DNA of 64,000 nt from Franzmannia qiaohouensis. GTDB lineage: Bacteria; Pseudomonadota; Gammaproteobacteria; Pseudomonadales; Halomonadaceae. The notes beneath the pieces were generated by a model that worked only from the letters and a program-made list of their open reading frames with translations, did no database searches and was not told the DNA's origin. Position 1 is the stretch's first letter; each line of letters starts with the position of its first letter. Made by a program: the position numbers and the translations under genes. This document shows positions 1-10,204 of the stretch, piece by piece. Location: positions 1-64,000 of the forward strand of contig NZ_JARWAM010000012.1 of assembly GCF_031451695.1 (NCBI RefSeq), read 5' to 3'.

Positions 1-20
1 GGTTTTTTCATATCCAGACG

Positions 21-44
21 CCCCAGTCTCGAGAGAGATCGGGG
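21..44. other. Imperfect hairpin related to the adjacent terminator
   Basis: CCCC and GGGG arms close a stem of about ten pairs with one mismatch around a GAGA loop. The layout copies the stronger hairpin at 62-85, and both are followed by a CTTCG or TTTCG segment. No T-run follows on the plus strand. It may be a decayed tandem copy of the terminator or a processing hairpin. Confidence 0.4.
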
Positions 45-61
45 CTTCGCTATTACCAGAA

Positions 62-98
62 CCCCAGCTTCGAAAGAGGCTGGGGTTTCGTTGTTTTT
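62..98 (+). terminator. Rho-independent terminator of a gene left of the window
   Basis: A ten-pair stem (CCCCAGCTTC pairing with GAGGCTGGGG, one G-T wobble) closes a GAAA tetraloop at 62-85 and is followed by a T-rich tail ending at 98. It lies just upstream of rlmM on the same strand, so it probably ends a transcript that starts outside the window. Confidence 0.75.
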
Positions 99-163
99 GG
101 GTCAGCCTCCTTGAGGCGGGCCTGGCGGCCGGATAGACTGCCTGCCTTCAACAGGAGGTGATC

Positions 164-1231
164 GTGATTCCCCAGCACTTGTTGCTCTACTGTCGTCCCG
201 GCTTCGAGTCGGATCTGTGCGCCGAGATCCAGGACAAGGCGGGGCAGGCGGGCTGGGACGGCCACGCCGAGGCCGAAGCGGATAGCGGCTATGTGTGCTT
301 CGTGGTGGCCGGTGACGAGGCCGTCAATGGCCTGCATCGCGATGTACCGCTGGCCTCGCTGGTATTTGCTCGTCAAAGCCTGGTGGCGCTGCCTCCACTC
401 ATGGGGATGGCGCGTGAGGATCGTCTGACGCCGATCGTCGAGCAGGTCGTGGCCAGCGGCTGGAACTTCGAGTCGCTGTGGCAGGAGACCCCGGACACCA
501 ATGACGGCAAGGCGCTGAGCGGATTGGCCAAGGCATTGGCGCGGCCACTTGAATCGGCGCTGAAGAAGCGTGGGGCGCTGCGTCGCAAGGCCGGTGGCAG
601 GCGCCTGCACCTGTGGTGGACGGCCGGCGATAGCGTGCAGCTGGGGATGAGCTTTCCCAACAACCGCAGTGAGCATCCCGGCGGTATCCTGCGCTTGCGC
701 TCCCCCCGAGAGGCGCCCAGCCGTTCGACACTGAAGCTCGAGGAGGCATGGCACGTCTTCGTGCCTCGCGACGAATGGGAGGCGCGCCTCAATGACAGCA
801 TGCAGGCGGCTGACCTCGGTGCGGCACCGGGTGGCTGGACCTATCAGCTGGTGCGCAAGGGCATGTACGTCTACGCCATCGACAACGGCCCGATGGACAA
901 GGGGCTGATGGCCACCGGCCAGGTCGATCATCTGCGCGAGGATGGGTTCGTGTGGGAGCCGCCCAACCGTCTCGACTGGCTGGTCTGCGACATCGTCGAC
1001 AAGCCGGTAAGGGTGACCGAGATGATCGAGCGCTGGCTGGTGCGACGCTGGTGTCGCGAAGCGGTGTTCAATCTCAAACTGCCGATGAAGCAGCGCTGGG
1101 CGGAAGTGCAGCGCTGCCTGGGGCGTTTGGCGGCCTCACTCGAGGAGGCCAACGTGACAGCTGAGATTCGCTGCCGACAGCTGTATCATGACCGGGAAGA
1201 GGTCACGGTGCATGTGCGGCTGCTGAACTGA
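164..1231 (+). CDS. rlmM: 23S rRNA C2498 2'-O-ribose methyltransferase RlmM
   Basis: RlmM methylates the ribose of C2498 in 23S rRNA, using S-adenosylmethionine. The protein begins with the family's LLLYCRPGFE signature, has an N-terminal THUMP-like RNA-binding half, and carries a Rossmann methyltransferase half with DLGAAPGG near residue 217, VCDIVDKP and NLKLPMK, which fit the catalytic K-D-K set. Length 355 aa matches the family. The GTG at 164 is chosen because AGGAGGTGATC ends immediately before it with AGGAGG five bases upstream, and because the product then lines up with E. coli RlmM. The GTG at 158 overlaps the ribosome-binding site itself. Confidence 0.93.
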   Translation: MIPQHLLLYCRPGFESDLCAEIQDKAGQAGWDGHAEAEADSGYVCFVVAGDEAVNGLHRDVPLASLVFARQSLVALPPLMGMAREDRLTPIVEQVVASGWNFESLWQETPDTNDGKALSGLAKALARPLESALKKRGALRRKAGGRRLHLWWTAGDSVQLGMSFPNNRSEHPGGILRLRSPREAPSRSTLKLEEAWHVFVPRDEWEARLNDSMQAADLGAAPGGWTYQLVRKGMYVYAIDNGPMDKGLMATGQVDHLREDGFVWEPPNRLDWLVCDIVDKPVRVTEMIERWLVRRWCREAVFNLKLPMKQRWAEVQRCLGRLAASLEEANVTAEIRCRQLYHDREEVTVHVRLLN

Positions 1232-1236
1232 GTCAC

Positions 1237-1521
1237 TCAGCGATGCTCGTAGACGCGGATATGCTCCTCGTCGGCGAGTAACGGCTTAACGCGCTGCATG
1301 ACGCGCTCACGCTCACTGCTATGCAACCAGTCTTTCCAGGCGCTGAGGTCGCGCCACTGGGTGATCAGCAGGCGCCGCTCGGGATGATGGCGTTCGCAGA
1401 GGCTTTCACCAGCGATGAAGCCGCGCGCACTGACCGATGCGCGCATGGCCTCCCGGGCCGCTTGCTCGTACTCCTCTTCGAGGCCGGGCATGATACGGCG
1501 CTCGATGACGATCTTGATCAT
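1237..1521 (-). CDS. Small antibiotic biosynthesis monooxygenase (ABM) domain protein
   Basis: This 94-aa protein starts MIKIVIERRI and has the compact alpha/beta pattern of ABM-domain proteins (ferredoxin-like dimers), including the LLITQWRDLSAWKDW segment typical of the fold. Such proteins act as small oxygenases or as ligand-binding proteins, and no substrate can be inferred here. An open frame runs further upstream to 1746 but that extension crosses tusA in antisense and is not credible. It is convergent with rlmM and divergent from tusA. Confidence 0.75.
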   Translation of the reverse strand: MIKIVIERRIMPGLEEEYEQAAREAMRASVSARGFIAGESLCERHHPERRLLITQWRDLSAWKDWLHSSERERVMQRVKPLLADEEHIRVYEHR

Positions 1522-1576
1522 GTAACTGCTCCATTCACCTGCTGACTCATCTACCCGAGAGGATACGAGAACGACC

Positions 1577-1831
1577 ATGGCCGACCAAGTCGACGACCTG
1601 CCCAGCCACGACGTAGAACTGGATACCACCGGCCTGTATTGCCCCGAGCCGATCATGATGATGCATAACCGCGTGCGTGATATGCAGGCTGGGCAGGTCC
1701 TCAAGGTAATTGCCAGCGACCCCGCCACGACCCGCGACATTCCCAAGTTCTGTAGCTTCCTGGGGCATGAGCTGCTGGTTCAGCGTGAAGTGAGCGATGG
1801 CGATTTCCTCTATTACGTGCGGCTCGGTTAA
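1577..1831 (+). CDS. tusA: Sulfurtransferase TusA
   Basis: TusA accepts persulfide sulfur from a cysteine desulfurase and passes it on towards tRNA 2-thiouridine synthesis and other sulfur-requiring routes in the cytoplasm. The 84-aa protein has the defining Cys-Pro-x-Pro motif (CPEP, active Cys22) in GLYCPEPIM and the usual DPATTRDIP segment. Length and motif order match the family. It stands alone and converges with the gene ending at 1858. Confidence 0.93.
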   Translation: MADQVDDLPSHDVELDTTGLYCPEPIMMMHNRVRDMQAGQVLKVIASDPATTRDIPKFCSFLGHELLVQREVSDGDFLYYVRLG

Positions 1832-1857
1832 GCGTCAGCACCAGGCGCTGCCGCCGG

Positions 1858-2547
1858 TTAGCGTGCCACCATCAGGGCCAAGGCCTCGAGGGTCGTGGGA
1901 TCCTCGTCCTTGATGCGATTGGCAATGACGCGCTGAAAGAAATACACCATCCGATGTCGGCTATGCCCGGGGTATAGACAGGCATCGCCGGGCAGCACAG
2001 GGGTCGACTCGACCTTGTTCTCGTCGACCAGCAACGCCTCGACCTGACCGTCGCTATAGAGGCGCCAGCCGAATACCTGCTTGAGCTGCCACGGCTGGCC
2101 GTCTTCATCCATGCACAGCGCATGGGTGCCCTGGGTGTCCGGCAGCTGCTGAATCAGCGTCGAGGCATCGGTTTCTTCGTAGTCGAAGTAGGCCGCGGCA
2201 TGCTCGAGCTCGTACTGCTTGTGCTCGGGTGGATGGGTGAAAATCTCTTCGGTTTCGGGATCGCGAAATCCGACGAAGTGCCCATATTCGGGGTCGTCCA
2301 GCTGATGGCAGGGCGTCAGCGCCTCCATCCACGGTACCAGTCCTACGACCTCGCCATCGTCTCGCAGGCCCCAGGCCAGCAGCGGCATGCCATACAGCGT
2401 GTCCGGATCGGAGGCGAGATGATAGAGCATCTCGAGGCCATCCAGTTCGGGCGCCAGGCGCACCAGGCGACGCTTGGCGTGCAGCCGTTGTCGCATGACC
2501 TCCAGGTCGATGACCTGGGCAGGACGGGGGGACAGTGGGATTCCCAT
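1858..2547 (-). CDS. Conserved protein of unknown function
   Basis: I do not recognise a domain in this 229-aa soluble, acidic protein. There is no signal peptide or membrane segment. The ATG at 2547 is preceded by an AAGGAGGGTAATC ribosome-binding site. A longer frame upstream lacks such a site and would run into the region before the DUF3080 gene. Histidine- and acid-rich stretches (residues 75-125) and the C-terminal HSRHRMVYFFQR segment stand out, but no catalytic motif is evident. Function unknown. Confidence 0.7.
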   Translation of the reverse strand: MGIPLSPRPAQVIDLEVMRQRLHAKRRLVRLAPELDGLEMLYHLASDPDTLYGMPLLAWGLRDDGEVVGLVPWMEALTPCHQLDDPEYGHFVGFRDPETEEIFTHPPEHKQYELEHAAAYFDYEETDASTLIQQLPDTQGTHALCMDEDGQPWQLKQVFGWRLYSDGQVEALLVDENKVESTPVLPGDACLYPGHSRHRMVYFFQRVIANRIKDEDPTTLEALALMVAR

Positions 2548-2623
2548 GATTACCCTCCTTGAGCGCGTTATAACGGCAGTGGAACGGCCTGAATTCACTA
2601 TTAGCACAGTCCTGTGCGTAAAG

Positions 2624-3721
2624 TTAACCCCGCGTGCCATCTTCCTGACGTTGCTGGGTCAACGCACACTGCGCCGACCAGCGCTCGAGCAGTGCTCGAT
2701 GAGTCGCCAGTGCATGAGTATAACGCGGCCAGGGGGGCGTATCGTTACCATTGGCGGCGACGTCTGCAAGCCATGCCTCGCGGTAATGTTCGAGGGCCGG
2801 GCGCGATACGGGATGGATATCGAACAGGGCGTTGACCGCCGTCAACCAGCGCTCCGCCACGTCATCCAAGCGAGTCAGGTAGTCGCTGACGTCACTGCGC
2901 AGCGCGCTGCCGTGGAAGTCGTCGAGCTGGCGGCAGGTTGTCGGGTTCTCGAGGGCATCGGCGAGCAGGCGATTGCTCTCCTCGAGGCGCTGACTGGTGA
3001 GCATCAGGCTGCGCAGCACGCGGGCGGTGAGCGGTTCTCGGCTGAGTACCTGCAAGTGGTCGGCGAGCGTCGAGCCACTGGGCTGCCAGTCGGGGTCGAA
3101 CTGGTGCTGGACCGACTCATGCAGATAGTCGAGGGCCGCCAGGTGGGCGTCGATATCGATCTCTGGCGTGACTGGCAGTGGGCGGCTGGCGCGCGAAAAG
3201 TTGCCGACCCATTCACTGGAGCCAAACAGGGCGTTCCAGGTGGCCCAGGGCAGATGCTCGGTCTTGGTCTCGGTGAGGCGGATCAGGCGCTCGCGGTCGG
3301 CCTCGGCGAGGTTGTCCGCCACCTCCGAGCCCGAGCAGGCATGCAGCAGACGCCATAGTTCCAGCTCATACAGCCAGCGCTGGCTGGGGACGGCGACCCG
3401 GCCCAGCTGATTGTTGCGCTCGGCGACCAGCGAGGTGATCTGACACTCACGCAGCGCGTAGACGTTGAGCAGGCTCTCGCGCAGGTCAGGGATGTCGAAC
3501 AGACGTTGATCCTGGTCGGGGAAGGCACCGATATTGGCCGGCGGCTGCGGCTCGGGGGGCTCGACCTCGAGGGCCTCTGCCAGCCGCTGCTGATAGTCGC
3601 CGAGCAGGTCGTCGGCGTCGCTGCTGCCGCAGCCGGCAAGCATGATGCCGAGCCCTGCGATGAGTGCTCCTCGTCGCGCAAGGGGCAGGGCGTCAGCTGC
3701 GAGGAATCTGCCATCGTCCAT
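2624..3721 (-). CDS. DUF3080 family lipoprotein
   Basis: The N terminus has a lipoprotein signal with lipobox LAGC (Cys31), followed by a long helical domain matching DUF3080 proteins of Halomonas and Pseudomonas, about 365 aa. Function unknown, probably periplasmic and membrane-anchored. Its start overlaps the last 29 bases of the MATE exporter gene, so the two are likely translationally coupled. AAGGCGGTGAAAG precedes the ATG. The n-region of the signal is unusually long. Confidence 0.8.
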   Translation of the reverse strand: MDDGRFLAADALPLARRGALIAGLGIMLAGCGSSDADDLLGDYQQRLAEALEVEPPEPQPPANIGAFPDQDQRLFDIPDLRESLLNVYALRECQITSLVAERNNQLGRVAVPSQRWLYELELWRLLHACSGSEVADNLAEADRERLIRLTETKTEHLPWATWNALFGSSEWVGNFSRASRPLPVTPEIDIDAHLAALDYLHESVQHQFDPDWQPSGSTLADHLQVLSREPLTARVLRSLMLTSQRLEESNRLLADALENPTTCRQLDDFHGSALRSDVSDYLTRLDDVAERWLTAVNALFDIHPVSRPALEHYREAWLADVAANGNDTPPWPRYTHALATHRALLERWSAQCALTQQRQEDGTRG

Positions 3722-5141
3722 CTTTCACCGCCTTGCTGATCCGATCCAGGCGCAGCCCCAGTAGCACTGCCGCCATCGTGAGGCCCAGCACCAACCCGAT
3801 CCAGTAGCCGTAGATTCCCAGCGGATCGAGCCAGGCGCCGAGGCCGCGGGTACCCAGCCAGTGGCCACCCAGCAGGCCCACCAGCCAATATGACACCAGG
3901 GTGATGGCCATGATGATGCGGGTATCCTTGTAGCCGCGCAGCGCGCCGGCCATGTTGATCTGTAGCGCATCGGAGACCTGGTAGATCATCGCCAGCACGA
4001 TCAGCGACAGCGCCAACTGCTGGACCTCGACATTGTGAGTGTAAAGCGCGATCACCGGTTCCGAGGCGAACCACAGAATCAGGTTATTGATACCGGCGAT
4101 CAGTACGCACACCACGATACCGTTCCAGGCCACGAAGCGGGTCAGCTCTGGCTTGCCGGCGCCGAGGGTATTGCCGACCCGCACCGTCAGTGCCATGCCC
4201 AGCGAGAGTGGTAGCATGAACAGGATCGAGGTGAAGTTGAGTGCCACCTGGTGGCCGGCCACCACCACCTCGCCGAAGCTGGCGATGAACAGTGCGATCA
4301 GCGTGAACAGGGTGACCTCGACGAAGATCGCCACGCCGATCGGCACTCCGACGTAGAGTAGCTCGCCGATCATGGCACGGCGCGGCGGTGTTGGAGAGTG
4401 CCATAGCGTGACCGGCGCATAGGCCCGCGAACGCCGTGTATACAGCAGCATGGCCAGGCTCATCACCCACATCGACAGCCCGGTAGCGATGCCGCAGCCC
4501 AAGGCACCGAGAGCCGGGAAGCCGGCAAGCGGCCCCGCCAGGTTCGGGCCGAACAGCGACACCAGGCCATCGCCGCCGTAGATCAGCAGGTAGTTGGCGG
4601 GCACGTTGACGGCCAGGCCAACCAGGCTGATCCACAGCGAAGGGCGGGTATGGTTCATGCCATCGGAGAAGGCCCGCAGCGCCTGGAATAGCGCCACCCC
4701 GGGCATGCCGAAGGCGACTGCCGACAGGTAGGCGGCAGACAGCTCGGCGACGTTCTCGGGGACGTTCATCAGCCGGAAGATCGGCATCACCGTGAACCAC
4801 AGCAGCAGCCCAGCCACCAGGCCGAGGGCCAGGGCCACCCACAGCGCCTGATGGACGTTGGGGCGAATGCGCTCGACGTTACCGCCGCCCAGCAGTTGGG
4901 CGACGATCGGCGTCAGCCCCATCAGGGTGCCGGTCATGAACAGCATCAGCGGCAACCACAGGCTTGATCCCACCGATACCGCCGCCAGGTCGGCGGCGCT
5001 CAGGCGACCGGTCATCATCACGTCGGTGACGCCCATGCCGGCCTGGGCCAGTTGGGCGCCGCAGATCGGTAGCGCCAGGCGCATCAGCAGGCGGGTTTCG
5101 GTGCGCGAGCGTGCCAGCAGCGAAGAGCGGGACTGCACCAA
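3693..5141 (-). CDS. MATE family multidrug efflux transporter (NorM-like)
   Basis: This polytopic membrane protein of about 480 aa has 12 predicted helices in two homologous halves, and segments typical of NorM-type MATE exporters (ALPICGAQLAQAG near the start, AGHQVALNFTS at the start of the second half). Such proteins use Na+ or H+ gradients to expel cationic drugs. A strong AGAAGGAG at 5151-5158 fits a TTG start at 5141 (nine-base spacing) or a GTG at 5138. The open frame extends to a GTG at 5174, but that codon lies upstream of the ribosome-binding site. The downstream DUF3080 lipoprotein overlaps its 3' end. Confidence 0.88.
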   Translation of the reverse strand: MVQSRSSLLARSRTETRLLMRLALPICGAQLAQAGMGVTDVMMTGRLSAADLAAVSVGSSLWLPLMLFMTGTLMGLTPIVAQLLGGGNVERIRPNVHQALWVALALGLVAGLLLWFTVMPIFRLMNVPENVAELSAAYLSAVAFGMPGVALFQALRAFSDGMNHTRPSLWISLVGLAVNVPANYLLIYGGDGLVSLFGPNLAGPLAGFPALGALGCGIATGLSMWVMSLAMLLYTRRSRAYAPVTLWHSPTPPRRAMIGELLYVGVPIGVAIFVEVTLFTLIALFIASFGEVVVAGHQVALNFTSILFMLPLSLGMALTVRVGNTLGAGKPELTRFVAWNGIVVCVLIAGINNLILWFASEPVIALYTHNVEVQQLALSLIVLAMIYQVSDALQINMAGALRGYKDTRIIMAITLVSYWLVGLLGGHWLGTRGLGAWLDPLGIYGYWIGLVLGLTMAAVLLGLRLDRISKAVKDGRWQIPRS

Positions 5142-5386
5142 GGGGAAATACTCCTTCTCTAAGGTACCGGGCACCCGATCCCGGTGCCCGAATAAGGCCC
5201 AGGGCTATCGCAGATGGCAAGCACCGCTCGGGACTGATCCGTCGACAGGCCTGCGACCACCCTGGCGTGAGATCTGACTGCTTGGTCAGATTTGTCCGGG
5301 CCTGATAGTCTAGCAAGGCATAGGGATTTCCGCCCGCCTGCCGGAGCTTTATACTGCGCAACGTGAATAACCGAGCGGAGACCCTC

Positions 5387-5938
5387 GTGACCCACCGGTT
5401 GGACGATATCATTGCGCTGTTCGACGGGCTGTTCATGCCCGACTATCGTACTCGCCTGGTGCGTGGCGGCGACGAGCCGCTCTATCTGCCGGCGGATGAG
5501 CGCTGCGACTACCATCGGGTCATCTTTGCGCGCGGTTTTTATGCCAGTGCGCTGCATGAGATCAGCCACTGGTGCATTGCCGGGGCGCGGCGTCGCCGGC
5601 TGGAGGATTACGGCTACTGGTACCTGCCAGACGGCCGCGATGCCGACCAGCAGCAAGCCTTCGAGAATGCCGAGGTGGCGCCCCAGGCGCTGGAGCTGCT
5701 GTTGGCCGAGGCCTGTGGGCACCCTTTCAACGTCAGCGTCGACAACCTGGGCGAGCTGGAGGTGGACCGTGATGCCTTCCAGCGCCGTGTCGAGGCGCGC
5801 GCCGCGCGCTACCGCGAGGAGGGGTTGCCGTCACGAGCGGCTGCGCTGGTGGCTGCGTTGAGGGCCTATTATCACCACGGCTACTCGCTTGAGGCGGCCA
5901 TCGATTTGGGTCTCACATCTGCGCCACTCCCTGTGTAG
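5387..5938 (+). CDS. epmC: Elongation factor P hydroxylase EpmC
   Basis: EpmC (YfcM) hydroxylates the beta-lysyl-lysine modification of elongation factor P. The protein shows the family's RTRLVRGGDEPLYLPAD, FYASALHEISHWCIAG (metal-binding HExxH-like site) and YGYWYLPDGRD blocks. The GTG at 5387 follows GCGGAG with good spacing and places the N terminus as in E. coli; a GTG at 5363 would add eight residues without a matching ribosome-binding site. The stop codon lies inside the first REP unit at 5934. Confidence 0.9.
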   Translation: MTHRLDDIIALFDGLFMPDYRTRLVRGGDEPLYLPADERCDYHRVIFARGFYASALHEISHWCIAGARRRRLEDYGYWYLPDGRDADQQQAFENAEVAPQALELLLAEACGHPFNVSVDNLGELEVDRDAFQRRVEARAARYREEGLPSRAAALVAALRAYYHHGYSLEAAIDLGLTSAPLPV

Positions 5939-6126
5939 GAGCGACTTCAGTCGCGATGCAGCGCGCAGCGCTGCCGGGGTAGAGCAACCCCATCGTGACT
6001 AAAGTCACTCCCACATTGGCCTTGGCGCCACCTTCCTTTGTAGGAGCGACTTCAGTCGCGATGCAGCGCGCAGCGCTGCCATGCCGGAGCCACCCAACCC
6101 CAATCGTGACTGACGTCACGCCTACC
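5934..6126. repeat. Pair of REP units forming a BIME-like element
   Basis: An identical 42-base sequence beginning TGTAGGAGCGACTTCAGTCG occurs at 5934-5975 and 6039-6080. Each copy is followed about 20 bases later by a degenerate inverted partner (CGTGACTAAAGTCACTCCCACA near 5994; CGTGACTGACGTCACGCCTACC near 6104). This is the alternating arrangement of repetitive extragenic palindromes in Pseudomonas and Halomonas. The element fills the gap between the convergent epmC and the gene ending at 6127. Open frames within it are not genes. Confidence 0.85.
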
Positions 6127-6606
6127 TTAACTCTCTTCCGCCAGACGCTGATGCAGTGCCAGCATTACCTGCACCTCCTGCTCGGGGCGCATCGGCTCCA
6201 TGCCCAGCTCGCCGAATAGCTCGCTGCGCGCGCGCGCCCACTCGCCGGGGCCGAGATCGACATACAGCGACTCGGCGGGGGCCAGCTCGACGAAGGGGTC
6301 GAGGCCGAAGACATCGAACAGACGCGACAGCGCGGCTTCGTCGTCGCTGACGCCGGCGGTGTAGAGGGTGGCGCTGAAGTGGTCGTTCTCCAGCTCGCGG
6401 ATCACGTCCAGCGGGCTTACGCCGAGGTTTTCGAGCTCCTCGAGGCTGTAGTCGCCGAGCGAGATCAGCTCGTCGTTGAGCCAGTCGTCGTCGGGCTGGA
6501 TCAGGGTGTGCTTGACCTGTCCATCGGCCAGGGCCCAGGCAATGGCCAGCGGCAGGCCGCCATCCTCACCGGTCTCGACGGCAATGAAGCCGGGAAAGTC
6601 GTCCAT
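6127..6606 (-). CDS. Unknown protein, possible degenerate DnaQ-like exonuclease fold
   Basis: This acidic 159-aa protein starts one base after the tatD stop codon (TGA-C-ATG), so it is translationally coupled to tatD. The order FIAVETG, PLAIAWAL, SLEELENLGVSPLDV and LYTAGVSDDEAALSRLF resembles small DEDD exonucleases with the pattern D-x-E, SDAPGFD and HRALAD. The first catalytic Asp is Ala here (AVE), while Glu11, Asp88/89, His152 and Glu157 could be remnants of the rest. If the fold is right, activity is doubtful. CGAGGAGACC precedes the ATG. Confidence 0.6.
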   Translation of the reverse strand: MDDFPGFIAVETGEDGGLPLAIAWALADGQVKHTLIQPDDDWLNDELISLGDYSLEELENLGVSPLDVIRELENDHFSATLYTAGVSDDEAALSRLFDVFGLDPFVELAPAESLYVDLGPGEWARARSELFGELGMEPMRPEQEVQVMLALHQRLAEES

Positions 6607-6607
6607 G

Positions 6608-7486
6608 TCAGGTCTCCTCGTGGAGCGCGTTAAGGCCAAAGAAACGTCGAGCCGTACTGCTGGTGGCTGCGGCCAGGCTGGCCTCGTCGTCGCCGCGCCA
6701 GTGAGCGATCTCGGCGGCAATCCAGGGTAGCAGAGCAGGCTCGTGGCGCCGTCCCTTGAGTTTGGCAGGTAAATGGCGCGGCAGCAGGTAGGGGCAGTCG
6801 GTTTCCAGCATCAGCCGGTTGGCGGGAATCTCGCCGACCAGCTCGCGCAGGTGGTGGCCGCGGCGCTCGTCGCAGATCCAGCCGGTCAGGCCGATATGCA
6901 GGTCGAGGTCCAGGTAGCCATAGAGCGTCGCGCGCTCGCCGGTGAAGCAGTGTACGACTGCCTGAGAAATATCGTCACGCCAGGCCTTGAGGATCTCCAG
7001 CATGCGGCTGCCGGCATCGCGCTCGTGGATGAACAGCGGCAGGCCGCTCTCCACGGCCAGGCCCAGCTGGGCCTCGAAGGCATGCTCCTGTTCGGCGGGG
7101 GTGGAGAAATTGCGGTTGAAGTCGAGGCCACATTCGCCCACCGCGACCACCTCGGGCTGACGGTGCAGCTCGCGCATGTCGGCCTCCAGGGCGCTGTCCC
7201 ACTGGCTGGCATCGTGGGGGTGCACGCCGGCGGTAGCGTACAGGCTGGGCGCGCGGCCAAGGTGGCGACGGGCCAGCTCGACCGCCTGTATGGCGTGCTC
7301 GCGGTCGGTGCCGGTGAGAATCAGCTCGCCCACATTGGCCGCCCGGGCACGCCGCAGCACGGCGTCGAGGTCGTGGCTGAAGCTCGCATGAGTGAGGTTG
7401 GCGCCGATATCCACCAGCGGAGCGGGGCTGACCCGCTGCAGCGCCTCGGGCAGAACGTCGTCGAAGGTGTCGGTTGGCTCGGACAC
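6608..7486 (-). CDS. tatD: TatD family metal-dependent hydrolase / 3'-5' DNase
   Basis: TatD is a metal-dependent 3'-5' exonuclease linked to repair of oxidative DNA damage. The TIM-barrel protein has GVHPHDASQW, VGECGLDFNRNFSTP, HCFTG, GWICDERRG and ETDCPYLLPR, which contain the family's metal-ligand His, Glu and Asp residues and match E. coli TatD rather than YcfH or YjjV. The GTG at 7486 has AAGGGAG upstream and gives 292 aa; upstream codons lack a ribosome-binding site. The N terminus is about 35 residues longer than in E. coli. Confidence 0.9.
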   Translation of the reverse strand: MSEPTDTFDDVLPEALQRVSPAPLVDIGANLTHASFSHDLDAVLRRARAANVGELILTGTDREHAIQAVELARRHLGRAPSLYATAGVHPHDASQWDSALEADMRELHRQPEVVAVGECGLDFNRNFSTPAEQEHAFEAQLGLAVESGLPLFIHERDAGSRMLEILKAWRDDISQAVVHCFTGERATLYGYLDLDLHIGLTGWICDERRGHHLRELVGEIPANRLMLETDCPYLLPRHLPAKLKGRRHEPALLPWIAAEIAHWRGDDEASLAAATSSTARRFFGLNALHEET

Positions 7487-7606
7487 GCCAGGCTCCCTTG
7501 GTAAATCGAGGGCGCATTGTACCTGCAAGGCAGTAGTGGCGACCACGCCGAGGCGGGCATGCGTTACACTAGCCCCCTTAGCGCATGTAAACGAGGTGGT
7601 AAACGC

Positions 7607-9529
<1,923 letters not shown>

Positions 9530-9565
9530 GCGGCGATCAACCTATCATCGCTCGTTACGCGTACT

Positions 9566-9587
9566 CTCAGCGTCCCCAATCGCTGAG
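9566..9587. other. Small hairpin between convergent uup and usp genes
   Basis: CTCAGCG at 9566-9572 pairs with CGCTGAG at 9581-9587 across an eight-base loop. There is no T-run on either side, so it is at best a weak terminator for the two convergent genes. Confidence 0.3.
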
Positions 9588-9604
9588 TCGAGAGACATGC
9601 TGGT

Positions 9605-10060
9605 TCACTCGTCGGTTTCGCCATCCTTGCCGACGCGCACGGCCAGCACGTCGCACTTGGCGCCGTGCAGCACGCCGGTGGAGGTGGAGCCGAGCAGCAG
9701 CGCGAAGCCGTGACGACCGTGGGAGCCGACCACGATCAGGTCGACGTTGTGCTCCTCGGCGAAGCGATGGATCTCGGTATCCGGCATGCCCACCACCACG
9801 TGCTGGTTCTCGGCCGGCACGTTATGCGGGTCGGCGATTTCGGCCAGGCGATGCTTGGCGTGATCGTCGAGCTGGTCCTGAATGCTGGTCAGGTCCATGG
9901 GGATATCACCGCCATAGGCGAAACCCAGCGGTTCCAGGGTATGCATGATCGATAGCTTGGCGCCATTGCGCTCGGCGATGGGCAGCGCTCGTTCGAGCAC
10001 CTTGTGGGAATCCTTGGTAAGGTCGACGGCGACCAGCACGTGACGATATTCGTTGCTCAT
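9605..10060 (-). CDS. Universal stress protein (UspA family)
   Basis: This single-domain Usp of 151 aa starts HVLVAVDLTKDS and ends with the ATP-binding pattern GSHGRHGFALLLGST, that is G-x2-G-x9-G-S. ATP-binding members are usually involved in stress survival or motility. It is monocistronic, with GGGAGGTGCCCC directly before the ATG. It resembles the UspA-like proteins common in Halomonas, some of which sit next to TRAP transporters, but none is present here. Confidence 0.88.
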   Translation of the reverse strand: MSNEYRHVLVAVDLTKDSHKVLERALPIAERNGAKLSIMHTLEPLGFAYGGDIPMDLTSIQDQLDDHAKHRLAEIADPHNVPAENQHVVVGMPDTEIHRFAEEHNVDLIVVGSHGRHGFALLLGSTSTGVLHGAKCDVLAVRVGKDGETDE

Positions 10061-10204
10061 GGGGCACCTCCCGTGGCGAGGTTGGTGGAATGCTCTGAAG
10101 TGGCAGAGTGACTTGTCATGCCTCCCACTCTAGGCCGGCTGGCGGCGTCTCACAACGATCTATATCAACGTTTTAGCATCTTTTGCAGGGGATGGGCGGC
10201 AGGC

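Noticed and set aside
1522..1746. N-terminal extension of the ABM-domain gene
   Set aside because: It runs antisense through tusA and has no ribosome-binding site; the domain begins at MIKIVIE.
5913..6119. Short minus-strand open frame with a duplicated peptide
   Set aside because: The duplication is the translation of the two REP copies; there is no ribosome-binding site and no family match.
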